A stretch of 64,000 bases of DNA from Tetraselmis striata. Its lineage: Eukaryota; Chlorophyta; Chlorodendrophyceae; Chlorodendrales; Chlorodendraceae. Below the pieces are notes generated by a model that had not been told where the DNA came from, made no database searches, and saw only the letters and a program-made list of their open reading frames with translations. The stretch's first letter is position 1. Each line of letters begins with the position of its first letter. A program made the position numbers and the translations under genes. The stretch spans positions 1-64,000 of the forward strand of contig VCJN01002175.1 in assembly GCA_006384855.1 (NCBI GenBank), read 5' to 3'. Below are positions 38,912-49,118 of the stretch, in pieces.

Positions 38912-40558
38912 ATGGTGTTGCTAAACGCGCCCAGCCTGGAGGCCTGGGGGTTGCATCATCCGACCCCAATTGGGTGCCTGTAGCTCTAGATAATCATAGT
39001 GATAATGATAGTTGTCATTTCGGGCGAATGCTATCCGGTGACAAAACCAATCATAACGAGCCTCCCTGTTTTGTTTGGTGCTGTTGCCCGGTGTTGTTAC
39101 ACCGTTATAGCAAATGTTCCGCACCGCCGTCATAGCTTGGCAAGCTCACTGCGCCCCGCCCGGCGGCATTGACAGGGAGTCGTGGCGGCGGCGACACGTG
39201 TGGGCCTGCGTGGCCCGCCTGAGCGCCGCGCTGGGCGTGGAGGCGCAGTCGCCGATCGTGCCCATTGTAATTGGCAGCGAGGCCGAGGCGCTGCGCGCAA
39301 GCGGTGAGCTCCTGCGGCGCGGCTTCCATGTGCCTGCCATCCGGCCGCCCACTGTCGCGGCCGGCACATGCAGGTGAGACCGCACCAGGCCCCGGCACCC
39401 TGACCAACCTGTTGTAAGTGCCCTTGCATCCCTTCCGCCCGAAGAACATCACGTGACGCTGGCGCACTGTATGTGGGTGGGTAGATGCGTGCGTGTGTGT
39501 GTGTGAGGGAGAGAGGGAGAGAGGGGGGGGACAGTTGATTGCGGCATCTGATGTCATGCCATGTTTATTAGCCGAACGACCCGCCGCATGGCAAACGCTC
39601 AGCCCCCCATTCGCTTGCAGATGACGTAGGCATGTAAACGGCAATGCGCCACAGAAAGTGCTACGGATGCCCGCGCGGTAAAATTGGCACTGCAAATACG
39701 AGCCTGTCCCACCTGACAGACGTCAGAGGTAGGCAGAAAACAGCAATGTTTGTATCGGTTGCATGCAGCCCCAATTTGGGGCTGATACCATGAGTTTTCT
39801 TATTGCACCCGTGGCTGTTCCACCATCATGCGTACAAGTGAATACATGGCCCTGTGCTTCATGCGCGCTGCATGCTTCAAGCCCCGATGCATGTTGCTGT
39901 TGACTGGTGAGTGTGCCCCGGGAGTGTGGGTTGCCCGCAAGGATGGGTCAGTGTCCTGGAAGAGCAGCATCGCCGTGCCGTCTTGGGCCAGGCATCCCAT
40001 ATTGTGGCGCTTTGCTCCCGGTCTATGTCGGTCTACCGTACAAAAAGGTTTAAGGCGTGGGGAGGAGCTGGGGTCGGAGAAAGGGGGGGGGGGGGGGGGG
40101 GGGGGGCAACCGAGGTTTATCTTACTCCTCTCACTGCAGCAAGGGAACAAGGTGGCTGACGCGGCAGGGTCCCCCCCCCCCCCCCCCCCTTGCCTACCTC
40201 AGGTTCTGGCAGTTGCTTGCATCTCTGCCTCGCGGCAGCTGCGGAGTATGCTGAGGCAGCGCTCATTGTCGCTGCCGCAGGCTCCGTGTGGCGCTGTCCG
40301 CAGCGCACAGCTATGAGGACGTGGACGCCCTGGCAGCTGCCATCCTGTCGCTCGGCATCACGCCCATCCCGCTGGTGCGCCACCCCGCTGCCCACCCACC
40401 CACCCACCACTCCATCACCGCCGCCGCAGCCATTCCCACGGAGCCCCAAACTCTTCGATTAAGGCCTGAATGAAGCGGTGCCTGCAAGCCTGACGCCCGG
40501 CTATGCCCTGTAGGAGGAGGTTCTGCACCGAGGCAACGTCACCGTGTCAAAGCTCTAG
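35804..40558 (+). CDS. bioF: 7-keto-8-aminopelargonate synthase (8-amino-7-oxononanoate synthase), peroxisomal
   Basis: This PLP enzyme condenses pimeloyl-CoA with L-alanine, the first committed ring-building step of biotin synthesis. Ten exons join in frame to 442 residues: 35804-35950, 36282-36365, 36744-36873, 37050-37130, 37230-37402, 37731-37811, 37977-38272, 39176-39373, 40281-40374, 40514-40558. Recognisable elements in order are the substrate-region motif [13 protein letters not shown], the helix [29 protein letters not shown], the cofactor-ring motif DEAHA (D248, H251) and the PLP lysine K282 in [13 protein letters not shown]-terminal motifs are [14 protein letters not shown] and [12 protein letters not shown]. 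The last exon ends in SKL, a canonical PTS1 peroxisomal signal; without that splice the frame would read to 40473 and lack it. The intron 37812-37976 begins with GC. The ATG at 35804 is the first in the GC-rich first exon. The exon 2/3 junction is the least certain (the acceptor could be 36744 or 36747). Confidence 0.94.
38880..38911. repeat. (ATG)n microsatellite in a bioF intron
   Basis: About ten ATG/TGA triplet repeats directly after an A run, inside the intron 38273-39175. Confidence 0.95.
39655..39808 (+). mobile_element. Probable decayed MITE copy (bioF intron)
   Basis: The interior shows the family words GCAAATACGAGCCTGTCCCACCTG, CAGAGGTAGGCAG and TTGCATGCAGCCCCAATTTGGGGCT in pieces, and the right end reads TTGCACCCG followed by T. 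The left terminal repeat is no longer recognisable. It lies in the intron 39374-40280, which also holds a run of about 24 G (40083-40106) and a C run (about 40171-40189). Confidence 0.5.
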
Positions 40559-41223
40559 CTGCGGCAGCCTCAAATCAGCGCGCCGGAAGGTCAGCTGGCC
40601 CTTAGGCGCTCCACCCCGCTACCTCCACAGCACTGGCAGCCAGCGGCTGGCTGCTTTTTGCTCACGCCAATGCGCCTTGCTCGTTTGGCTTTTGTCAAGC
40701 GGGGAGAAACACCGCCGTGCCGACCTATCCTGAACATCACGGCGATGGCTCACAAATCCAAGCCGGCAACTTTCCGCCACGGGCGGCAATTTACACATTT
40801 GATGCGCCCTATTACCCCCGGCAATGCAGGGGCGCAATGCATCCTCAATGACGTGGGCATCAGTAAAGCAGGTGGCTATTGGCGGTGGTCAACAGGCCGA
40901 TGCGGGCGGCATGCTTGCGGTGCTGCCAGCATCGCCCGCGGCGGCGGTTTGCTGGTTGGGAGCGCCGCTGGTTGCGGCAGGTGGCGGCCAAGGCGCCGGC
41001 TTACAGTGGCCGCAGAGGTTGTGTCCAAGGCCGGAGACTGAGACCTGGCTTCTCTAGGCTGGCATTGTGCTGTTGCACAGTACTGTAGGACAACCGCGCC
41101 ACCCGATGGCGTTGGCGGCATTAATATCACAAATTCGCAGATGGCAGCTCGCACTATAAGCGTTGACTTTCCATGGATAATTGTTTATTTATGTGTGTAT
41201 AAATAAATATGTACATATGTATG

Positions 41224-41268
<45 letters not shown>

Positions 41269-41354
41269 TTGTACATGCGTATACATGTGTGTATATATAC
41301 ATATCGCCTTGTCTGTATGCCGCGCCACTACATAAATGTCGTTTTGTCTAGCCT
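40559..41354. other. bioF 3' flank, no gene seen
   Basis: GC-rich sequence without recognisable domains. No TGTAA element was found within several hundred bases after the bioF stop, so the polyadenylation site is undetermined. A TA/TG microsatellite follows at 41225-41268. Confidence 0.55.
41225..41268. repeat. (TA)n(TG)n compound microsatellite
   Basis: Nine TA units are followed by about thirteen TG units without interruption. Confidence 0.95.
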
Positions 41355-41470
41355 TCAGAGAGGTGCATGCTACAGGTTGCGGCTGACCTTATGTGGGGTA
41401 CGTGCAGCCGGGCGGTAAGGCAGCTGACCTATGCCGTTGGAAGACTGGTAGGAATAGAGTTGCAAAAAAA
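41355..41470. repeat. Dispersed repeat B, copy 2
   Basis: This aligns with 34315-34440 over about 110 bp with substitutions. It lies about 400 bases before repeat A copy 2. Confidence 0.65.
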
Positions 41471-41879
41471 ACGATTCAATGTCGTATTGATGAAACACCT
41501 GCGACATTATCATGTATGTATGGAAGCAATTGCAAAAGATCCGCATGCCATATAGCTGCAGGTGGCCGCACATTCAGACTTTGGGTGGCACAATGTCGAG
41601 AGTCCATGCAATCTTGTTGGCAGCTCTCTCGGAGAAGCCGAAGTGCCTCACAACCGGCGTCGCGTCGCCCACGCGGGAGCAGGGAGGTTTGTGACCAAAG
41701 GGAAGAACTCAAATCGGAATGTCATGAGCATGCCCTGGAGATGCGGGTAAACCGCGTCCCGGTGCGGATGGAAGGTGAAGGAGGAGTTGCAAGAGATTTG
41801 CACACACTCGAAGAATTGGGCCCTGTCCTCGGCCATTGTGGCGACATGGTCGTCGCCGACTACAAGGGCGGGCATTTCA

Positions 41880-42420
41880 TGCACATCGCCGCGGCTTGGA
41901 ACAAGCAGGGACGCCCTCTTGCCCGAATGCAAGCGCATCGGTGGCAAATCTTGCGCCATTGGATCATTATTGTCTCCAAACCTCTCCTTGGTTGAATCTT
42001 GGCCCCAAGTGAAGCTGCAGATCGCCCCGCCCCAAGCGCTTCGGCAAGACTGCGGAGGAGTCTGCGAGGAGGGTCTGCCATGCTTCCTTGCAGAGAGAAG
42101 CGAGAAGATGCGTCGAAGAATGTAAGCGCGAGGGTGCATGCGAGTGGTAAATGCGCGAATGGCACTGTGGCGGAGTAGCATCCGACGCAAAAAACGGTTA
42201 GCAGGGCAAGGTGTAGCAACGCATCTCATCAAAGCGCAGTGGACTGATATGCAGTACCTACGGCAGGTTCTTTCTTGTCGGTAGGTGAGTAGTACCTCGT
42301 ACAGTGTTGGCTAGAGTGTGTCATACCAATAAATTATAGTACATTCGTACATCACTAGTGTTGCTCAAATTTTCACCCCCCACGTGGGGGGTTTTTGCAC
42401 GCAGAAAATGGACCGTTTTG
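41880..42420. repeat. Dispersed repeat A, copy 2
   Basis: Diverged copy of 6880-7500. On the - strand an open frame (42232-41648) crosses it and looks moderately protein-like, but it matches no family I recognise; it may be a relic of the element's own protein. Confidence 0.65.
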
Positions 42421-42488
42421 ACGCGCATATGTATGGCACTTTTTCCCGAGTTTGATTCATACGTGGAACACATACGAATTCTTTTTTA

Positions 42489-42546
42489 ATTACATAAGGG
42501 CTTTCACAAAAGCGCACTACAAACAGAACTAACGTCAACTGTGAAA
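42489..42546 (-). mobile_element. 3'-terminal segment of the adjacent retroelement
   Basis: On the - strand this lies about 155-200 bases after the stop codon at 42689 and is followed by an A-rich stretch. Its 45-base core is repeated exactly in a dynein intron (22520-22564). It is probably the 3' untranslated end by which the element primes its own reverse transcription. Confidence 0.55.
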
Positions 42547-42688
42547 GGTTGCCAGCAAAAGAGAGACATGAGCATGAAACCAAGGTCGAGCAGGAGGACA
42601 TGGAGCCAAGAACCAAGAAGGAGCCAAGGGAACCACGAAATCACTTAGCTGCCAGGGACCAAAGGGACCCCCGCCCCGGGGTAAGCTA

Positions 42689-43351
42689 TCAGCCGCGGCG
42701 AGGACGCTTGCAGCCAATGACCCGGGTCATAGCAACACATGCCGACGAGCGACGCGACGCAGGCGCAGGAGTACCATCACGTGCCGCACGCGCGGACGCG
42801 ACCCCGCCAAGAACGTTGTCTGCATGTGCCATGTTGATGAGCAAGGAGAAACGGCGGCGCCACGCAGACAAGAGCTGGCCAATTTTTTGGCCAGTGTGTG
42901 TGTGGCTAGCTTTCGCGAGCTCCACCAAGAAAGCCTCGGCATGCGGGGCCAGCGAGCCGAACTCGGAAACGGCGAATGGAACAAAGCGAAGCATGCCGGC
43001 GGCGTTTCGGACACCCTCGTCATACTTCTGGATTTTGTGGCGCTCTGCAGCCCTCAAAGCAGTCGTCGGATCCGAGCTTGACACGCCGAGGATGGGGGCA
43101 ATGGTGGTATCGATAGCAACCGTGTTTCCGCGGATACCGCCATACCCGAAAAGCCCAACATCGGCCGGCCGGCCGTCGCTGCCCTTCGGGAGAGAAACAA
43201 GCACCGACGGGTCCGTGAGGATCTGGACACCCACGCCCAGCGCGGACTTCACGTCGTGGCAAATGTCGGAAAGGCCATGTGCGGCCCACTCGTGTGCGCA
43301 CATACACATACGAATACACCCTAAACACATAAACACATAAACCCTAAACAC
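42689..43351 (-). mobile_element. Non-LTR retrotransposon C-terminal domain, 5'-truncated
   Basis: An open frame of 220 codons resembles the C-terminal end of LINE-like polyproteins common in algae and plants. Landmarks are RPADVGLF (about 43171), AIDTTIAP (about 43111), then ALRAAERHKIQKYDE (about 43050) and FVPFAVSEFGSL. The spaced Asp, Asp and Lys residues fit a PD-(D/E)XK restriction-enzyme-like nuclease; this is inference from motif layout. The reverse transcriptase core is absent upstream (above 43351), so this is a truncated, inactive copy. The reading frame itself has stayed open, which suggests fairly recent insertion. The first 25 or so codons are probably flanking sequence. Confidence 0.7.
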
Positions 43352-43876
43352 ATACGAATAGAGGGGAGCGCCAAATCTTATGCACGTCGGTCGCGGCGGG
43401 TCGTACCGAGGTACGAGAACGCGATTGTACTTCGAACAGCTCTCGCAAGTAGGCTGCCCCCGTTCGAGTCGTACACACCCACCTCCCCACCCGTAGGCGG
43501 ATCTCGGAGAGACCGACGCAAGGCCGACGTCGTATGCAAATTATGTTTAGCGGCCCCCCGTACATGTTTGTTGCCCGCGGCGCCAGCAAGCCGTGAGTAC
43601 GAGTATATTATTTGTTGGCAGGCAAGCTATTTGGACTTCGATTTTTTTTTGAAAAGCACCCCCCCCCCCCCCCCCGGGTAGGGCTCCCCGGTCGTCGCAG
43701 AACCTTAGGACCCTCCACAACCGGCCACTCCGCTCCGTCCGCTACCGCACCCAGCCAGGCACGGGTCTTAGGGGTTACCACAGCCCACCACGTGGAGGTG
43801 GAGGTGGTGCCGCCGGGCATGCCGCACCCAGAATCCTCCGCTCATGTTATGCCACTGCCTGGCGGCGGGCGCCGCC

Positions 43877-44709
43877 AAGGATCCGAAACCAATGAAAGCA
43901 ATCACAACCATCTATCTGCATCATGTATCTGCGGGCAGCCGCATACGTAGCGCATATGTCCGGTACATAGGCAGTCGAGTATTGGTGTTTCATGTTGTAC
44001 AAGTATCGATCACGGGCAATCCATTATCGGTACGAGCACACCCAAGATCCGTTCTATACTACGCATTCACCGTCATCGTCATCGTCTCCTAATAAGGAGA
44101 CAAATTGTAAAGGTACCACGACGAACTGCCGATAACGCGATGACGCGACGACGATGATGCGGACATGTCACACGAGCACACCCCGCTGATTGGGACGTCT
44201 TGGGCCACGCAAATCGCCATCGCGTCATCGCATCATCACGGCGCAACACTCCACAATCAAACTGTGCGCGTGTCGCAGCGCCAAGATGTGGCAGCGCGAT
44301 GTCGTGGCCGTGCTCAAGGCAGGGATATAATTGTACCGGGCAGCCCGCTGGCAGCTGTGGCCTCCGGCTTCATGCGGTGTTACTTACCGAGCATGCTTAC
44401 CGAATCGCTCGTATGATACCTATCGTGGGACACCTGACGTGTCGCGATAGAGCGTCTATCAGCCTTGGCGCGTATATCGGGGCGGCCGCCGCGGTCGGTA
44501 TGCGCCCTCAGGGGCGGCAGCGACTACATACGGCAATGCGCTGGCCAGCGGCGGCTGCGACGGCAATGCGCTGGCCAATGGCGGTTGTGGCGGCAATTTG
44601 CGGGCTTCGCAGCAACGGGATGCGATGATGACGACTGCGACGACGGTGTGTGGCATAACTAATTTCGTCATCGCATCAAGTCAATTTCACGTAGTGTTTT
44701 CACGTACAG

Positions 44710-44741
<32 letters not shown>

Positions 44742-45560
44742 CTCCCGCGAGTAGTATAGAATGATCCTAACATTCCATCTCGTTGTATTCATGCATGACT
44801 TTTCCGAATTCCGGGTGATTTGGGCTTCGAACCAGTGATCCCCTTTATCGCAGCCATGGCTCCGAAACCAATGGCAGCAATCGCAATAATATCTACTATT
44901 CGCATCACATATCTGCGGGCAGCCACATATACCGCATATTATATCCGGTACACGGGCAGCCAAGTACCGATATATCACCATATCGCGCTATACGAGTATC
45001 AATCATGGGCAGCCAAATATCGGTACGAGTACAACAAACATTCCGTATCCCGTTCCATCTATAGACGACAAATCTGAACGTTGGCGGATAAGGGATTCGA
45101 ACCGGCGATATCCTCGATCACAGCCAAGGCTCCGAAACCAATGAAAGGAATTGAAGCTACCATATATCCACATTATATATCTGTGCTGGGCAGCTGAATA
45201 CATGGCGCATACATCCGATACACAGGCAGACGACTACCAATATATCACTATATCGCGTTGTGTACGCGTATCGATCACATGCAGCCAAATATCGGTATGA
45301 GTAAAGCTAACATTTCGTCCCATTTCATATTCAGGGACAATACATCTGATTTTTTGGGGATAAGGGATTCGAACTAGTGATATCCTGGATCGCAGCCAAG
45401 GCTCCGAATCCAATGAAAGCAATGGCAGCCATGTAATCGCATCATATATTTGCAGGCAGCCGCATATTTAGCGCATATATTTGGTACACGGGCACCCGAG
45501 TACCGGTAAATCGCAATGTACGATTATCGATCACGGGCAGTCGAGTATCGGTACGGGTAC
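43877..45560 (-). repeat. Tandem array of ~271-bp units with B-box-like cores
   Basis: Units start with GGCTCCGAAACCAATG-like words at 44858, 45128 and 45400 (spacing 270 and 272 bp). A further copy at about 43877 is separated by about 0.7 kb of other sequence. Each of the three tandem units is preceded on the + strand by a block whose reverse complement reads GGTTCGAAGCCC, GGTTCGAATCCC or AGTTCGAATCCC, close to the pol-III B-box consensus GGTTCGANTCC. A possible weak A box (TGGCTG-GAT) lies about 28 nt upstream. No full tRNA cloverleaf forms. It could be a tRNA-derived SINE that became tandem. Confidence 0.7.
44711..44740. repeat. (GATGAC)5 minisatellite
   Basis: Five perfect hexamers. Similar CGTCATCG words occur near 44075 and 44150 in the sequence that interrupts the 271-bp array. 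Confidence 0.95.
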
Positions 45561-45746
45561 AGCCAATATTTCTCTATGCATCATCCGCTCATGCAGAGAC
45601 CTCGGGCACCCTGTGTTGTAAAAGTACACCTCGGGCGGCAATGTGATGTAATTCTCGCGACATGTAGTCGCTATACGACACCCGGTCTTGAAAGGACTGC
45701 GCATGCTACGGGCACAACTGCCGACCCTATGTCTCTGTGCGGGTGC

Positions 45747-45772
<26 letters not shown>
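45747..45772. repeat. (AT)n microsatellite
   Basis: About 13 AT dinucleotides, inside the weak third relative of repeat B. Confidence 0.95.
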
Positions 45773-45777
<5 letters not shown>

Positions 45778-46199
45778 CGGGCCAAAGACATTTGGCTTGG
45801 TTCGCCGCGGAACAAAGTTGAAATAAATTCCAGTTGACTTAAAATACGATACACTCTCGCATTGTGTCATCCACGGACCATCCGGCCTTTGATAGAGCGC
45901 GGCTATCAGATAAGCTACCTTATTTAACATGCGCCTTGCTTGTGCTATGCTGTACCTCTCGCGGTTATTTTCACGTGATGGGCCGGAGGGCACAGCCCTC
46001 AGATTGTATTCGCAACTTGATCTGCCGGCCGTCGCAGGGCGCGGTGTACCGCTCACCCAGCCGACAGCGGTCCGGTTGAACCGATTGCGAAGTAAGTCGA
46101 AGCTCACAATCTCAAATGAGCCTATGATTTCAACCATGTCTAGCGGCGCTGAATCTTTGGAAAAGTAAGAAAAATGCTTGGTCCGCCGCGCATGCCGTA

Positions 46200-46763
46200 T
46201 CAAGCCGCGCATGGTGACCATCCACAGTTGTGCCCCGGGCAGCCACGCTTCTTCAAAAGGTTCAGCGCGCATGGACCGCAGTCTACGTGATAGTCCCAGC
46301 AGTCTCGCCCGTTCTGACACTCCTTGCATATGGGCATCTTGCAATGAATGCAGGAGTAGGGCGTGCGGTGCAACTCTCCATCCTCCTTAAGGCACTTGGC
46401 GCAGTGGGCTTGCCGGTATTTGCGGAGGGTGTATTGGCCTTCTGCACCGCGCGGCTTTCGGGGTGGCACAACAAACTACGGCTCAACCATATAGCATCGC
46501 AGCATGCTCGCCGTTTCAGGAGCTTCAAGGGGGCTCACGTCGCAAGACCTGGCGCGGCACATAATCAAGTCCCGCTCATACGGTTGGTTGCCATCGCCTG
46601 CGGCCCTTGATGTTGTTCCACGACGGAGTGTCCCTACCCTTGCGGCTGTGGGAGCTTTTCTTGCCTTCTCCACGGTGCCCGCCCTTGCCATGATCTGGCA
46701 GTTTCGGGCCTCCGACAAGCTGGTCGGCTCCACGCGCTCCTGTTTCTTGCTTGTCCGGAACAT
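46200..46763 (-). pseudogene. Transposase-like fragment with a Cys-rich zinc-binding tail
   Basis: One - strand frame runs from 46763 to 46200 with a single stop (about 46476). Its C-terminal part holds the pattern CAKC-x12-CIHC-x4-C-x2-C-x4-CWDYH, followed by further Cys/His. This resembles the cysteine-rich C-terminal domain of piggyBac-type transposases in layout, but I cannot confirm the family. The upstream part is basic and Arg/Thr-rich with no visible catalytic aspartates. It is interpreted as a decayed DNA-transposon gene. Confidence 0.45.
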
Positions 46764-47034
46764 GGCAAAGGTTGGTTTGGGGCTGAAGATGCCACGGAAA
46801 CAAAAATCTGTGGATTGAAGTCTTAAGCCAATTGAAGCTGTCGGTAGGGAAACCCGGGGTCGTGGCTAGTCGACGGCCAAATGGCCGGACCCATGAAGTG
46901 GGATCGCATGGCAAACATGGCGGGTCGTTAATAGGTTCGGACAGCTCCGGTGGGTCCCGAGGTCGAAAGGACTGCTTCAGATGCTCGATGCCTGCTTGAG
47001 CCCATCAGCAGTGTCATCGCGCCGCTTTCGATTC

Positions 47035-47240
47035 TCGAAGCGGTCGTGCACCTCATGGAATCTATTCCTTGCAGGTGCAAGACCATCTCGGTGCGGTCGT
47101 CGCGGCGGGGGAGCGGTCGTGCACCATGTCCAAGAAAGCGTGTATGGTGATTGCCTCCCATGAGATAGCTAGGTCCCATCCCTGCGCCGCGCGCTCGATG
47201 TTCCGGTAGTAAGAGTAGGGGACAACCCCGCTGCACATGC
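47035..47240 (-). pseudogene. Short protein-like relic upstream of the Cys-rich fragment
   Basis: A - strand frame (reading from about 47240) contains VPYSYYRNIERAAQGWDLAI followed by AFLDMVHDRSP, then two stops. It has natural protein composition, unlike its neighbours, and lies on the same strand as the fragment at 46.2-46.8 kb. It could be an N-terminal or middle piece of the same dead element. No family assigned. Confidence 0.3.
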
Positions 47241-48426
47241 AGGTGGATCAAAAGCCCCGGAGAGCCTCCCCCGAGACGCTCCCCAAACGCGCATCCGGCC
47301 GGCCTTGGGGCATGTCATGCTGACCTTCACCGACCCCTTTTGCCGCCACTCTCAACCCTAGAGACTAAGCCGGAGGTCCTCCTCTTTGAACCGCCCATGC
47401 GAGCAGTCCACCTCCCGGTCAAGCATGTTTATCAGCCGCTGCTGCTTCGAGACCCCCAAGTTGAACCACCGCTTCTCAACGGACAGCTCAGTCCGTCACA
47501 TCATGGCGGTACACAAAGCAGTCCTTTGTCTGCTCGAGGCGCCGGCAAAGCCTGCTGGCATGCACGTCTTTCTCTGTCTAAATCGATGTCTCCAATAACA
47601 CCACGGAATTGCCCCTTTCACGCACACAAAATCTGAAATTTTTTGCAGCTTTGTTCCGGCTTAGTATTTTATGCGTAACATGCCAGCTTTCTCACGGCCC
47701 GGCGGCACGAAACCGCACATGGTCCACTACTAAAGCGTATAGCGCGCAACCCTCTGAAGGCAAAGTCCGGGTGAACTACCGGACGTAATAACCGTCACCT
47801 CTTTATTTATTTTTGATAGTTTGGAACCCCCTGTCCCATCCCCACCCGCCGTACCTTGATCCCCCCTTGCCGGGCATTCCTCATGTTGTAAAAGCCTCAT
47901 TCAAACCTAGCCGGTATCCCCCCTACTAATATATGCCGCCCGCCCTTTAGGCCGCCACGCACACAGTCCTAGCACTCCATTTAGCACGGGGCTCGTCTGC
48001 ATTGCGGCGATGCTCGGGAATTCGGTGTTTGCGCGCCCACTTGTATGCGATTGTCTTACGTGGCACCGGGGAGTTGCAGCGCAGGCGGTGCGCAAGGCGA
48101 GAGCGGCCCGCATGTCAACAAAACACCCTCTAAGCACAGCCTCTTGCTGCATACAAGGATGCCCCCCCCCCCCCCCCAACCCCCCAAGGTTTAACGATTC
48201 CATCATCCGAGGTAATTCCTTTGGGCTTTGTCTCTCTAGTCGTAAGATCGACGAGCACGCCCTTCATTGCGTCACGAAGCTGACTCGCGAGGGACGCCGA
48301 CGAATCAACATGATCCCCAATGATAATCACCTTCTTTGGGCCGTCATCACTACTAACATCAGCATGCCATGGCGCGTCTGCATCACGTGCGCGATGACCA
48401 CCGCAAGTGCAAACGTGGACATACGG
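47241..48426. other. No supportable gene
   Basis: Mixed composition with a C run near 48163-48177. A - strand frame (48474-48130) includes KKVIIIGDHVDSSASLASQL and looks somewhat protein-like, but nothing recognisable follows. Confidence 0.4.
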
Positions 48427-48812
48427 AAAGAAACGGACATATAGTAGGGATTTTGCTTGGGGTTGACTACACATTAAAGCACAACTCTCATGCTCCTACA
48501 CATTATTCACAATTCGTGCAATCTACAAAATCGGCAATTTTTCTGGCAGTTTGTATAGATGAGATGGTTGTTTATCATATTGGCCCCATTTCACGTGCGC
48601 GACCCATATCACGTGCGCGACTGCAGACGTCGCGCAGTTATGAAGAAACGGACATATGGTAGGGATTTTGCTTGGGGTGACTATATATTGAAGCACAACT
48701 CTCATGCTCCTACACATTATTCACAATTCGTGCAATCTACAAAATCGGCAATTTTCTGGCAGTTTGTATAGATGAGGTGGTTGTTTTTAACATTGGCCCC
48801 ATTTCAAGACCG
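48427..48812. repeat. Near-identical ~170-bp direct repeat pair
   Basis: Copy 1 (about 48427-48597) and copy 2 (about 48644-48812) differ by only a few substitutions and single-base indels. The 46-bp spacer contains CACGTGCGCGACCCATAT and a second CACGTGCGCGAC. The high identity points to a recent local duplication. Confidence 0.85.
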
Positions 48813-49118
48813 AGGTTTGCACTCGCAAGAAGTATCGCACGCGGGCATGCGGCGGGCGAGTGGGTTTCACCTGTGGGGTTTGCATGTCTTCTTTTCATAG
48901 ATCAACAGCTTGCGCAGGAATAGGACGTCCTCCCACCATGACAGCCTCACGTGTCGTTCTCTTTATGCGGCGGATGTGTTGACGAGGCACACGTTGAACA
49001 TGGACATAGAGGTGCCGGTGGGCTGCTGCTTGCCACCACCCGGCGTGGAAATACCATTATAGATAGGGAAATCAACCATTGCTAAAGGCAGCGGCTCAGA
49101 ATCCCGCGCTCTTCCTAT

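Noticed and set aside
40375-40473. bioF ending at the in-frame stop at 40473
   Set aside because: The tail would be Pro/His/Ala-rich with no counterpart in the family, whereas GTGCGC at 40375 is a typical donor and the next exon gives a canonical SKL end.
43316-43365. CCCTAAA words resembling plant-type telomere repeats
   Set aside because: Only two copies, separated by ACATAAACACAT-like sequence, beside a retroelement; no array, so not evidence of a chromosome end.
44800-45130. tRNA gene call from GGTTCGAATCC
   Set aside because: The T-stem does not pair and no acceptor or anticodon arm is visible; only the B-box core is present.
43877-45560. CRISPR-like spaced repeats
   Set aside because: Units are long (about 271 bp), diverged, without short direct repeats and uniform spacers, and lie in a eukaryotic genome.
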